A DNA stretch of 42,914 nucleotides from a virus, in IMG/VR virus record IMGVR_UViG_3300005253_000036, positions 1 to 42,914 of that record. The stretch is one strand, 5' to 3'. Below the pieces are notes generated by a model. The model saw only the letters and a program-made list of their open reading frames with translations, had not been told where the DNA came from and searched no databases. Below are positions 8,060 to 17,201 of the stretch, piece after piece (positions within the stretch are counted from its first letter, which is position 1; each line of letters opens with the position of its first letter). Position numbers and translations under genes: made by a program.

Positions 8060-8408
8060 TACTACACTCTCCCATCAGGACTACTATACCACGATTCGTT
8101 TCCACCTCAGATAGTCCAATGTCACCATTTCGCTGCCTAGCGGTCGCCCACAAGCGGTACACCTGCCGCTTGGACAGTTCCATTGCGACGGCTGTACCAT
8201 TGGCCGAATAGCCCTTGCTACGAAACTCGGCGGCAAGGTCCATACGGGCCTCGGAACGCAAACTTCGCAGCCCCGCCGGACGGTCATAACGGCACACAAG
8301 CAGAGGACAGGACAAGCAACTAGGCGCCACTTCGCAGCCGTCGTCTATGTAGGTACTGTCTTCGGGAAGGGCATCACGGCGTACCAGGGGAAACATCTCG
8401 GTGACCAT
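8046..8408 (-). CDS. Cys-cluster / HTH protein inside the late operon
   Basis: 120 aa. Residues about 23-40 form a compact four-Cys cluster, DDGCEVAPSCLSCPLLVCRYD, spacing C-x5-C-x2-C-x4-C, suitable for zinc or an iron-sulfur cluster. Residues about 55-90 look like a helix-turn-helix (DLAAEFRSKGYSANGTAVAMELSKRQVYRLWATA). It could be a DNA- or RNA-binding regulator. Its position between the giant virion protein and the scaffold, overlapping the latter, is odd for a regulator and suggests late-gene feedback or a role during packaging. Function unknown. Confidence 0.65.
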   Translation of the reverse strand: MVTEMFPLVRRDALPEDSTYIDDGCEVAPSCLSCPLLVCRYDRPAGLRSLRSEARMDLAAEFRSKGYSANGTAVAMELSKRQVYRLWATARQRNGDIGLSEVETNRGIVVLMGECSNGRA

Positions 8409-11400
8409 TAGAACCGACTCCCTCCAAACCTACCTCCGGACTTCGCACGGTCCTGTTGCGCGGCAGGTGCAGTTGCATAGCCCCACTTGATGAGGAGGGC
8501 ATCTACGTCAGGGTGCTGCAGGCGGTACTGGAACCTCGCATCGGAGACGAGGTTGAGGACGCCCGTAATTGCGGGCACTTGGCCTAGCCGCTGAGCAAGC
8601 TGGTTCTGAGGCACACCTAGTGCCAGTAGCTCCTGAGCCTGGGCTTGCATGAAGTCATCCAGGGCGGCATACGGCTCATAGATAGGATAGGACTGTCTCA
8701 GGTCGTCCCACATCTCGTCCATGATTTCCCAATAGGGGCGGAGTACCTTCTGGTCGCGCTTGTACTCTTGAACACGAGGTGTGTCCTTGATACCCGTCTC
8801 ACGCTCGACGTATTGCCTTTGCTTAGTAGTCCAGGAGTCCTCCATGCGTGACAGTATACCTGATAGCTTATCGATGTCTAGACCACCAAAAGCCGTTCTG
8901 GCATCCTGGAAGGCCTGACGGTAGTCATGAAGTGCCTGCTCATTGGGGTCATCAGGCTCAAGCGTCTCTAGCCAGGACACCACCTCGGCGTTACTGGCCT
9001 CCCACTCCTCATACGAGCCGCCCTGCTGGTCACGCAGTGCACCGTACGCCTCTCGCCATTCAGGACCGATTGGAAGCTCGGCATCAAGCGTTGTTTGCCG
9101 CTCAACGTAGCGGGCACCTATCTCGCGGTGCTCCTTGAGCGCCAAGCCACGCTCGGTCCGCGGCTCGGGCCTGACCAGTTCCTCAGGATACTTCTTCTCA
9201 AGAGCCGCCCGTTGACTTGCAGGGAACTCCAGGTCGTCCCAGTCATGGCCGTACTCCCGCTGAGCCAGTTCATCCCGCTTCATAAGTAGGCGGTCCCACT
9301 CGGTCGCTTCGCGGTAGCTAGTGCCGGCCAACTGGGAGATGGCTTCAATAGGTGTACCTATCGGGTCAAGCTCGCCAGTGCGTACCTTCTCGGATACCGC
9401 ACCAGCACTCAGCGGCGAGAACGTCTCCGACACGTACCAAAGGGTTTGGAGGACATTGACTGGATAGTCCTCAGTTAAAATCTTGCGCCCAATGTAGTCC
9501 TTGTTCCTGATGAGGTCAATAGCTGCCGAGAAGGGCGGGTTGGCCTTACCGCGAACAAGCCGTACTAGGTTTGGCAGGATAGGAAGGGGGACGACCTGAC
9601 CGTCCTGGAGTCGAGGCGTAAGGCCTCGTATGAATGAGCGATACGGACCCCCCATTGAAATGCTGCCTACCTTACCAAGCACCAACGACATGAATAGGCC
9701 AGAGTTCGGGTCAATGACAGCCTGTACGGCCTCACCAGGAGTCCAACCTCGCTCCTTAGCAGACAGCAAAGCAGTAGAGATTGATAGGCTCATTGTAGTT
9801 CCGGCGAAGTTGAGAACCCGGAACAGGGCAAGCTGCTCACGGCCGGACAACTTACCCCAGGCAACCATTGGGCTCGCGGTGCGACTGACGCCGAGCTTGA
9901 TGAGGCCACTTGTGGCGTCCTTCATTAGCAGCCCAGGACTCAGGAGGAAGGACGGCGACACAACCGGCGCTCGCTCAACACGGGCCCTGGCTGGCGAGAT
10001 ACCGCGCTCCGAGACGTTCAGCGCCGGCACCATCTTAGAGTTGGCGTTTGCGGCCTCTGCCTCGGCGATGTTCACAGGATGCCCCCACTGCATCAGCAGT
10101 TGCCTGTCGTTCTTCCACATATTGTACCGAGCAATCTCTACGGCACCACCCAGGCGCTCGTTGACGAACTTAATCGGGCGGAAGAAGAACTCGGCACCGG
10201 CGAAGCCGAAGGCACGACCCTGGGCACGGGCGAAGGCCTGCACCATTTCGGGCTCGGCTTCGGCAATCTTCATAAGAGCGTTGCCCTTGAACACCTGAGC
10301 CGCAATCTGGTCGGCGTGCCGCAGTGTCACCAACGGGGCGAAGAACATTGCCAGGCTGCCTTGGATAGTGATAAGGCTCGCATCGATGAAGAAGGCAGTA
10401 GCTCTCACGGTATCCAATATGTCGGATATAGCCGTACCTACTCTGCCCAGGTCAGGGCTGAGGAAGGTATCTATGGCCTCCGATTCGGTCGGAGTATGAT
10501 AGCGCCTTGTTGAGTTATTGAGACGGTAACGACCCGTACCGGCGTTCTCGTATCGGCGGCGTAGCTCGTTCAGGCGATTCTTAGCAGCCTTCACGCCGGC
10601 CTTGAGACCAGGTACATCGATACCGGCCTTCTTGGTGGCGATGCCCTTAGTGACCCGTCCCAAAGTATTAATTGACCATTCGAGGGAATGAGCCTCACCG
10701 CTCAGATGGGACAACTCAGGTCCGTACTCCTCGCCCAGTTTCTCGATTTGCTCGTAGACAGGGTCTATCTTCTTCTCGGCCTTGCCCTTGACACTTGTTA
10801 GCTTCCGCTCGGCAACACCTAGGCTCCGAGCCTTGTTAATCGCGGTATTAAGCCTCCCACGCAGACTGGTGAGGACATCATCTACTCCGGCCTTCTCAGC
10901 GACTAGCTTCGGGTAGAGGCGCTCAGCCACCTGCAAACGAGTCAGTCCCTCGGTGCCAAGCCTAAACGTGTTCCAGCCGGCGAGCCTCGCCATAGTAGAG
11001 TCGTGGACCTCGAACAAGGTAGCCAGGTCCGTCTCCGCGGTGAAGGTCGAGTCGGCAAGACCGCGTTCATATGCACCCTCATACGTGCGAGTCCGAGTAC
11101 GACCAGAAGCAAGGCGACGAGCCGTACCAGGCGCCGTCTCGATGTAAGGCCCCTCTACTAAGCCGCGCTCCATAGCCTCCACGCCCTTCTCAAAGCTCAG
11201 CTTGGATTCGACGGTAGGACTATAGAAGCCTTTCGGGTTCTTTGGCGCGTAGGCTCCCAGGTCCACACCGTACTGGCCCCGCAATAGACTGATACGGAAG
11301 TGATCAATTCGGTTGAGTTCGGCAGCGGCAGCCTCTATGCTAGGGTGCACCTCGGCATAGTGCTCCGGGTGGTCACCATAATCTTTAAGAGTGTCCTTGT

Positions 11401-13075
11401 GACGGTTGGCCTTAGGGCCAATGTACCTAGGCCGATGGTTGCGCCAAGCCCTAGTGATAGCATCAATGGCCGGCGTCATGCGCGACCTTAATTGAGTCTC
11501 GACAACGGCACTCGTGGCCCTCTGCGCGTTGCCAGATACAAAAACCGTTCGGCCCATAGCGGTGCCTGGACTTAGGAGTGCAATGCCCTGGCGTATGACA
11601 GGTAACTGAGTAAGCGGTCCAGGCTTGAGGAGTGTCTCCTCCTTGAAGGCAAGCATTTCACGGGCGGCAGGGTCAGATACGGGGATGCGTCCAGGAGGGC
11701 CGACACCAGGCGGCTCAATCGAAGGAGGCTTGGGTGGCCCTATTGGAGGAGCACCAGCATCGGAGAGAGGCTTAGCCTGACCCGCTAACTCGCTTTCGCG
11801 GACCCCAGGAGCCACCAGGCCACCTTTCTTAAGATTGCCAGGTAGAGGAAGTAGAATCTCCTCCCTCAAACCTGTTTCAGGATGTATGCGGACAGCCTTT
11901 CCTGCCGAAATGGTCATCTGGTTACTTTCCGCAATGCCTCTGGGCACGTCAACAAAGGAAATCTGTCCTTTTGGACCTGCATAAGCCCGAGCTAGATTCT
12001 CGTTAGGAGTGAACCACTGATTTCCCAGGACACTATCGGGAGCATGGGGGCTAGCGCCTGTCCCACGGTAAAGCCGAATAGTAACTTCCTCAGGTATAGC
12101 CCTCGCTCCACCAGGTACGAAGCCTCCAGCTTCCTCAGCTGCCCTGGGTGCAAACCTTCTTGTGGCGCCCGCAGCACTAGCACGTACGGCGAACCTCGAC
12201 AGATTAGGCAGCGATACGCCTCCGGCCAGGCCCCCCACTAAGGCAGCTATCTCTTCGCCCTGCTCGCCACCTATCTCCCGCCCAATTGGCCTCGCAGCGG
12301 CCTCACCGACCAACATGGCGGCGGTGAACTCGGGAAATAGAGCAGCCCAGATTAGGGTAGACTCGTCTATGGTTACACCTAGCACCTTAAGACCAGACTG
12401 GGACCTAACGGCGCGCTTGATATTACCTGCCATAGACTCCTTCTCGTCAGCGGACAGACCCTCCGTATCTAGCTGCATGAGGGTTTGTATGTAGGCTGTG
12501 ACCTCGCTCGGCCGAAGCTCTGGACCTATCCATTGCCTCCATGCACGGGCACGCTCAGACTGAGTCGCGCTCTCATCAACGCCTGCCCAGTCACGCCAGA
12601 ACGTCGAAACGGCCTGACCGACATTTGTACCCTTAGACCATTGACGGTTCTCCTTAATCAGCTTCATAAAGGCCTGGTCAGCCGCTTCTTGCTCAAACTT
12701 GCCTATGGCCGGAAGCTCGGCTCTAGCCTGTGCTATGGCGACTTCGTAGTCCTTGCCCTCGCGATAAATCTGGCCTGCCCGCCAATACAGCATGTGTTGG
12801 GCCTTAACTGTCGGCTCACCCCGGTCGAGACCTTTAGGCCTCCCACCCATGAAGGATACCTCGGCATCGGTCATTGGCGCCGTTGGCGTACCAACCAAAG
12901 GCTCATCAGGCCTATAGCCACCCAAAGATGGTATAAGGTTAGGGTCGATGCCTCGGTCGGCAAGCGCCTGGTTAGCTAGCCGCTGGAACGACTGCTGGCT
13001 AGTCCAGGTCTCGAACCGGCTAGTCTCCTGCCGGTCGAACCTAGTCCGAGACTGGTACTGCCAAAAGCGGGTCAC
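8408..13075 (-). CDS. Giant polyvalent-type virion protein with ADP-ribosyltransferase-like segment
   Basis: 1555 aa, GTG start at 13075, the largest gene of the phage. Residues 1-235 are helical and charged. Residues 240-300 are hydrophobic (IWAALFPEFTAAMLVGEAA). Residues 331-415 resemble an ADP-ribosyltransferase: LYRG with R337, then the G-N-Q-W-F-T-P-N-E-N-L-A-R-A-Y-A block, as in polyvalent phage proteins; the third catalytic acid is not certain. A Pro-rich linker follows (about 440-465). Later regions are long helical stretches with two more hydrophobic clusters around LITIQGSLAMFFAPL and TMSLSISTALLSA. Large multi-domain proteins of this kind between portal and capsid genes are often packaged and ejected into the host. 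Injected internal protein is inference; no transglycosylase motif was identified. Confidence 0.6.
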   Translation of the reverse strand: MTRFWQYQSRTRFDRQETSRFETWTSQQSFQRLANQALADRGIDPNLIPSLGGYRPDEPLVGTPTAPMTDAEVSFMGGRPKGLDRGEPTVKAQHMLYWRAGQIYREGKDYEVAIAQARAELPAIGKFEQEAADQAFMKLIKENRQWSKGTNVGQAVSTFWRDWAGVDESATQSERARAWRQWIGPELRPSEVTAYIQTLMQLDTEGLSADEKESMAGNIKRAVRSQSGLKVLGVTIDESTLIWAALFPEFTAAMLVGEAAARPIGREIGGEQGEEIAALVGGLAGGVSLPNLSRFAVRASAAGATRRFAPRAAEEAGGFVPGGARAIPEEVTIRLYRGTGASPHAPDSVLGNQWFTPNENLARAYAGPKGQISFVDVPRGIAESNQMTISAGKAVRIHPETGLREEILLPLPGNLKKGGLVAPGVRESELAGQAKPLSDAGAPPIGPPKPPSIEPPGVGPPGRIPVSDPAAREMLAFKEETLLKPGPLTQLPVIRQGIALLSPGTAMGRTVFVSGNAQRATSAVVETQLRSRMTPAIDAITRAWRNHRPRYIGPKANRHKDTLKDYGDHPEHYAEVHPSIEAAAAELNRIDHFRISLLRGQYGVDLGAYAPKNPKGFYSPTVESKLSFEKGVEAMERGLVEGPYIETAPGTARRLASGRTRTRTYEGAYERGLADSTFTAETDLATLFEVHDSTMARLAGWNTFRLGTEGLTRLQVAERLYPKLVAEKAGVDDVLTSLRGRLNTAINKARSLGVAERKLTSVKGKAEKKIDPVYEQIEKLGEEYGPELSHLSGEAHSLEWSINTLGRVTKGIATKKAGIDVPGLKAGVKAAKNRLNELRRRYENAGTGRYRLNNSTRRYHTPTESEAIDTFLSPDLGRVGTAISDILDTVRATAFFIDASLITIQGSLAMFFAPLVTLRHADQIAAQVFKGNALMKIAEAEPEMVQAFARAQGRAFGFAGAEFFFRPIKFVNERLGGAVEIARYNMWKNDRQLLMQWGHPVNIAEAEAANANSKMVPALNVSERGISPARARVERAPVVSPSFLLSPGLLMKDATSGLIKLGVSRTASPMVAWGKLSGREQLALFRVLNFAGTTMSLSISTALLSAKERGWTPGEAVQAVIDPNSGLFMSLVLGKVGSISMGGPYRSFIRGLTPRLQDGQVVPLPILPNLVRLVRGKANPPFSAAIDLIRNKDYIGRKILTEDYPVNVLQTLWYVSETFSPLSAGAVSEKVRTGELDPIGTPIEAISQLAGTSYREATEWDRLLMKRDELAQREYGHDWDDLEFPASQRAALEKKYPEELVRPEPRTERGLALKEHREIGARYVERQTTLDAELPIGPEWREAYGALRDQQGGSYEEWEASNAEVVSWLETLEPDDPNEQALHDYRQAFQDARTAFGGLDIDKLSGILSRMEDSWTTKQRQYVERETGIKDTPRVQEYKRDQKVLRPYWEIMDEMWDDLRQSYPIYEPYAALDDFMQAQAQELLALGVPQNQLAQRLGQVPAITGVLNLVSDARFQYRLQHPDVDALLIKWGYATAPAAQQDRAKSGGRFGGSRF

Positions 13076-13078
13076 AGG

Positions 13079-13456
13079 TTACCTCGGAGCCTGCCTCGAC
13101 CTGAGAAGCTTGGCCAATAGCGCACTGCGGACATTATCCGGTACACCAGCGCCAGGGAATACACCTCCACCTATCGAAGCTGCTGGCCGCACTGGTTGGC
13201 CATAGGGTCTTCGTATAGGGAACATGAACTGTCTTGTGAGGTTCAGAAACGGTGACAGCGGGTCAGGGGGCTCAACAGGCGCAGTCGCCCCGAAGATTCC
13301 AGGCGGACGCGCCCTGGATGAGGCAGCGCTCGGCAGAGCCGTAGGCTTTCCAGGCGGACGCACCCTAGATGGACTAAGTGCGCCTCCTGCCTCGACGAGT
13401 CGAGCCCTCCTTTTCCTCTCATTCAGAGCATCCTCTATTGGGTCATGAAGGGCCAT
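13079..13456 (-). CDS. Hypothetical late protein, basic and disordered
   Basis: 125 aa, ATG at 13456 preceded by GAAAGGAGAGACCA. Basic N-terminus (ALNERKRRARLVEAGG), a Pro/Ala/Arg-rich middle with two near-repeats of RVRPPGKP and RARPPGIF, then LNLTRQFMFPIRRPYGQP and a basic end. Its stop lies three bases before the GTG of the giant protein, so it may be a partner or assembly factor for it. No family recognised. Confidence 0.7.
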   Translation of the reverse strand: MALHDPIEDALNERKRRARLVEAGGALSPSRVRPPGKPTALPSAASSRARPPGIFGATAPVEPPDPLSPFLNLTRQFMFPIRRPYGQPVRPAASIGGGVFPGAGVPDNVRSALLAKLLRSRQAPR

Positions 13457-13470
13457 TGGTCTCTCCTTTC

Positions 13471-14202
13471 CTAGAACCGATATTGCGTGGTAGGCTTCTG
13501 TAGTGTCGGTACGAAGCCCTCTGCGAGTCTACGGTAGTAATCACCTGGGTCAATTGATACCTCGCCCCCACCGGTCTCGACTCCGGCACGTAGGAAGCTA
13601 CTCAGGACATCCTGCTCCGACTGAGCCAGGCCGCGAAACTGGCTTCGGCTCCACTGCTCGGTCCCAGGGATGTCCACCCCGAACTCGCCGAGTAGGCGCC
13701 CAGTCTCACCTTCTCCACCTACAAGCTGCTCCATCATGGCCTGTATGTCCACATCGGACCGGGAAGCGGCCATTGGGTCGAAGCCTTGCCCCTCAAGCTC
13801 GCGCTTGTAGAGTTCATAGGCTACGAAGTCAATCGGACTGGTTGCATACTGGAGTTCGGTAGTCCGCCGCAACTGCGCCTGCTGCTCCTCCTGCACGCGG
13901 ATTTGCTCGGCCGCAATCTCCCGCTCCAGCTTCATCAACTCCTCTTGGATACGCAGCCACATGCCAGGCTCTATTTGCAGGGCCGCCGGCGTCGCGGCCG
14001 GACGAGCAGCAGCCGCTTGACGCCTCGGGGCCGGCTTTGGTGCCGGCTTCGCCTTTGGCGCATAAGGGTTCCAACCGCCTAGCAGTCGCTTCTGCAAGGC
14101 GATATTTTCGTCGTAGGTGCCCGTGGTAAAGCCACCCGCATGGGCATCGGACCACGGCCTGCCTGTTATTCGTTCCCAGGTTTGATAGACGAGCTCGGCC
14201 AT
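13471..14202 (-). CDS. Hypothetical virion-type protein
   Basis: 243 aa from ATG at 14202 (MAELVYQTWERITG). An upstream in-frame ATG at 14271 is less likely because TAGGAGG lies six bases before 14202 and the preceding gene stops at 14213. The protein has a WSDAHAGGFTTGTYDENIALQKRLLGGWNP start, a Lys/Pro/Ala-rich linker (KPAPKPAPRRQ), a long Glu/Gln-rich coiled coil (MKLEREIAAEQIRVQEEQQAQLRR) and a C-terminal MMEQLVGGEGETGRLLGEFG region. Composition suggests a minor virion or ejection protein near the portal. No family recognised. Confidence 0.75.
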   Translation of the reverse strand: MAELVYQTWERITGRPWSDAHAGGFTTGTYDENIALQKRLLGGWNPYAPKAKPAPKPAPRRQAAAARPAATPAALQIEPGMWLRIQEELMKLEREIAAEQIRVQEEQQAQLRRTTELQYATSPIDFVAYELYKRELEGQGFDPMAASRSDVDIQAMMEQLVGGEGETGRLLGEFGVDIPGTEQWSRSQFRGLAQSEQDVLSSFLRAGVETGGGEVSIDPGDYYRRLAEGFVPTLQKPTTQYRF

Positions 14203-14212
14203 GATGTCCCTC

Positions 14213-14971
14213 CTATAAGAACTCAGCCGCGAGTTCAAGCGCCCTCTGGACAGCGTCCGTCTCCGGTACACCTATACTTGTTATCTCCGGTGTGCTCCGT
14301 ATAAGCTCAAGGGCCATGCCAAACGGGTCGTACTCGATGGGGTCAGGTATCCAGGGCTCCATCCCGAGGTCCCTGCGGATGTCAGGGTGAATCTCCGTGG
14401 CGCCTTGTGGTATCGTGTACTGCTGAGCACCGAGGAAGCCAGTCCTCGCCTCAGTCATAGCGTCGAGTTGGCGGTTGAATTCCCCTATAGCCTGCTCAGT
14501 CGTGAGACGCTTGGCGTCAATCTCCTGGGCAAGTCCTCTAGCCGCAGCGTCTATGTAGTTGGCCATGTTGGAGGTAGCCACCCTACTCCGCTCTATAGCA
14601 AGCTCCTCAGGAGTAGAGCCTCGAGCACCGCCAGGGCCACCACCAGGCTCGGTACCAGTAAGCTGCTGATACCTGGCCACGGCATCATCATAGGCCGCCT
14701 GCTCGAACCAGGCACCGGCCTCGCCCGGGCTTGCCTTCACAGGCTCCGCACCTGAGAACGCTCCGGGCTTAGACCAGTAATTGTTCGGGTCAGGCGCCAC
14801 TACCTCTCCAGCCACAGTAGGATAGGTAGGACCAGTGGCCCCGCCGTCACCTCCAGCTCCACCGCCACCACCTAAGCCAAGACCTACCTGAGGCGTTGGC
14901 ACCCACCCGTTCTCTATCGTGAAGATATGCTCAACGCCGCCTATGACCCTAATCTGACCTGGGAATGGCAT
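14213..14971 (-). CDS. Hypothetical virion-type protein with Gly-rich linker
   Basis: 252 aa. Residues 1-30 (MPFPGQIRVIGGVEHIFTIENGWVP) are a short strand pair; residues 31-50 are almost pure Gly. The remainder is helical with a possible coiled coil around TTEQAIGEFNRQLDAMTEARTG. The Gly run recalls linkers of minor capsid or ejected proteins. It overlaps the 100-aa gene by one base (TAATG). Probably a portal-proximal virion component; no family recognised. Confidence 0.75.
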   Translation of the reverse strand: MPFPGQIRVIGGVEHIFTIENGWVPTPQVGLGLGGGGGAGGDGGATGPTYPTVAGEVVAPDPNNYWSKPGAFSGAEPVKASPGEAGAWFEQAAYDDAVARYQQLTGTEPGGGPGGARGSTPEELAIERSRVATSNMANYIDAAARGLAQEIDAKRLTTEQAIGEFNRQLDAMTEARTGFLGAQQYTIPQGATEIHPDIRRDLGMEPWIPDPIEYDPFGMALELIRSTPEITSIGVPETDAVQRALELAAEFL

Positions 14972-15273
14972 TACGGTCTGCCTCCATACGCTAGCCTAGA
15001 CATGCGGGTTACGTACTCCTGTATATCGGCCCGAACTAGCTCCGGCACGTTGTCCTCGCCACGGTACCTAAGCTGTAACCTGGACGCAAGTTCCTGCCAG
15101 CCTTCGGGCGTCATCGAAAAGAACGCCTCAAGCTGCTGTTGAGGAGATTGAGGACTGCTGCCGTACGGATAACCCTCCTCAAGCGCCGCCATTAGGGCGG
15201 CCGAGGTCGACAAGTACCACTTGCGGAGCTGCTCAACTGCCTCATCTATCTTAGGGCCGGTTATGAAGACCAT
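14971..15273 (-). CDS. Small protein following the portal gene
   Basis: 100 aa, mostly helical, with SMTPEGWQELASRLQLRYRGEDNVPELVRADIQEYVTRM at the end. Start and stop both overlap neighbours by one base, so it is tightly coupled to the portal gene. Length and position fit a head-tail connector or an accessory to packaging, but no sequence motif decides this. Confidence 0.7.
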   Translation of the reverse strand: MVFITGPKIDEAVEQLRKWYLSTSAALMAALEEGYPYGSSPQSPQQQLEAFFSMTPEGWQELASRLQLRYRGEDNVPELVRADIQEYVTRMSRLAYGGRP

Positions 15274-17201
15274 TAGGACTCCTCCTCAGTCTGTCCTGGA
15301 GGAAAGGCACCGGCCTCTTCCGGAGGTTGCCTAGACTGACCAGCACGGGTCTGGCCTCCCATTGACTGCATTATCTCCGTGATAGCGTCCGCCTGAGCAC
15401 CATTACCACCAGGCGGGCCTCGCTCTCCAGTCTTACCGGCAATCGGAGTCTTCCCATCAGGCCCGACTAGACCTGTGGGTGCTGGAGGCATGATGCCCAC
15501 CCGTGTTAGAACGTCCTGCACCATAATAGGCTTGAGCATCTCTTGGACATCCTCTAGGAACCTGCCCCATAGCTCTCGCTCGGGCTGCTCAATGTGGAGC
15601 CCCTTCTCGAGGTGCGTCCGCCGTGTGATGTGGCCTCGGGCGTGCATCCGGTCGTAGAACTGGCCTTCGGCGATGATGTTCTGAGGTAGGAGTGCCTCGA
15701 CACTGATTTCAATGAGAGCAGGGTAATCCTTCACATCGCGGGGCTTCAGGCTCAGATTGCCAACGAACACCTCTTGCTTGGCCTTAGTCACCAGGATATG
15801 CTCTAGCCAGGTAATCATGTTGCCGATGCAATTCGCGTAGGAGTCGAGCAGGTACTGGAACTGGCTCTTGGCCATGAGGTAGAGCGAGTTCTCGCGGTAA
15901 CCGCTCCCGCCGGCGCCAGGGGGCACGCCCTTGAAGATAGGACTCACACCATGCTGGCCCATGAGTTGTAGGACGAGGTTGATGAACGGCATGCCGGCGT
16001 AGATGTTCTCGGCGCCCTCGAATGGGTCAACGATTTTGGAGCCAGCAGGCAGCGCCTCCGCTTTATCCGCTTTGAACGTCCAGGTCTTTGGCCCCGGCTC
16101 ATTGGACTCACCGACCATCTCGACTTCGGGGCGGTAGTCCTCAGGCACCTCCAGAGTCAGCCGCTTTCTGACTAGGAGCTCAGCGGCTTCAGCCATGTAG
16201 GTGAGCGAGCGGTTCAGCGTCGGCTCGTTGTGCCTCAGAATCTCAGCGATGGACAGGGCGAACTTATCGGGGTCCTTACTACTTGTCGTCCGGCCTGGGC
16301 AGGCAAAGTAGGCCACGCTAGGGTCGCCTATCTCCTCATACGCCAGGTGGCCATCAATGTAGCACTGGTAGATGCCAGGCGCTCCAGGCATGTCAGGCGT
16401 CCAGTATTCCGTCACCAGGGCCAAGGTACTGGTAGTGACACCCTGGGGTAGGGTCTGGACCTCCTCAGTCGGGAAGCCTGCCACGGCCGCTATCTGCGGG
16501 CCCTTGTCTTTCGGTATCGTATCAGGCTGCATGACGGTCAACTGGGCGTCACCCTTGATACCAAACGCCGAATAAATCTCTCGCCTTGACTTCCAGCTAT
16601 GCTCGATGACCTCAGCTAGCTCACCGCCTGGCCCTAGCCTAAAGTAGAACGTCAGAGGATGAATCGTGATGACCTTGAACGGTGGCCCCCAACGGCGCTT
16701 GAGGGCCCTTTGGCGGTCATTGTAGGCCGCATCGCCGGCTGTGGTCTTCGGCTCGTCCTTGGTCCTCTTGCGCTCCGTCTTCGGCCAGGGGTAGTAGGCT
16801 GCCTTGAGCACTCCCAGGCTCACCGTCTGGGCATCCGAAAGCTCATTAAGGAATGGCACCGTGCTGCTCGCCCATTGTAGGAACGCGCCCCAAAACTTCT
16901 CCCGCTTGCTGCCGTTCTCATCGGCACCTGGGCCAGTGCGGAGCGGCTCAACGAGTACACCTGGTGGGTTAGACGTTAGGGCGGCCTTCACGTTCTCGAT
17001 GAGCTCGGCTGTGGCACCTATCCTAATCTCCAACCCTGAGGGCTTCTCCTCGGGCGGCAGCTTCATGTCGTCCTCGAGGTATCGCAGTGCCTCGACCTCC
17101 GTAATCCTCTTATGGAAGCCGCGGAGTTCCTCGGTTAGCTCTCCCAGGAGCCTGTTCACGTACTCCCAACCAACCGTCACGGGTGCCTCTGTATCGGCCA
17201 T
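15273..17201 (-). CDS. Portal protein
   Basis: 642 aa, ATG at 17201 overlapping the stop of the large terminase (TAATG). The N-terminal half has the portal-typical IRIGATAELIENVKAALTSNPPGV and repeated Trp/Tyr-rich segments (YYPWPKTERKR, then VITIHPLTFYFRLGP). The middle has the W-T-F-K-A-D-K and PFINLVLQLMGQHGVSPIFKG regions, and the C-terminus is a Gly/Pro/Gln-rich tail (GQTRAGQSRQPPEEAGAFPPG). Long length and order directly after the large terminase fit a dodecameric portal of a podovirus-like phage. No fused MuF domain is seen. Confidence 0.8.
   Translation of the reverse strand: MADTEAPVTVGWEYVNRLLGELTEELRGFHKRITEVEALRYLEDDMKLPPEEKPSGLEIRIGATAELIENVKAALTSNPPGVLVEPLRTGPGADENGSKREKFWGAFLQWASSTVPFLNELSDAQTVSLGVLKAAYYPWPKTERKRTKDEPKTTAGDAAYNDRQRALKRRWGPPFKVITIHPLTFYFRLGPGGELAEVIEHSWKSRREIYSAFGIKGDAQLTVMQPDTIPKDKGPQIAAVAGFPTEEVQTLPQGVTTSTLALVTEYWTPDMPGAPGIYQCYIDGHLAYEEIGDPSVAYFACPGRTTSSKDPDKFALSIAEILRHNEPTLNRSLTYMAEAAELLVRKRLTLEVPEDYRPEVEMVGESNEPGPKTWTFKADKAEALPAGSKIVDPFEGAENIYAGMPFINLVLQLMGQHGVSPIFKGVPPGAGGSGYRENSLYLMAKSQFQYLLDSYANCIGNMITWLEHILVTKAKQEVFVGNLSLKPRDVKDYPALIEISVEALLPQNIIAEGQFYDRMHARGHITRRTHLEKGLHIEQPERELWGRFLEDVQEMLKPIMVQDVLTRVGIMPPAPTGLVGPDGKTPIAGKTGERGPPGGNGAQADAITEIMQSMGGQTRAGQSRQPPEEAGAFPPGQTEEES

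Noticed and set aside
9630-10298. 222-aa plus-strand open frame
   Set aside because: It lies within the giant minus-strand gene and has no ribosome binding site or recognisable pattern.
13005-13030. tRNA-like TCGAACC string
   Set aside because: It lies within the giant gene and no cloverleaf can be built around it. No tRNA was recognised elsewhere.
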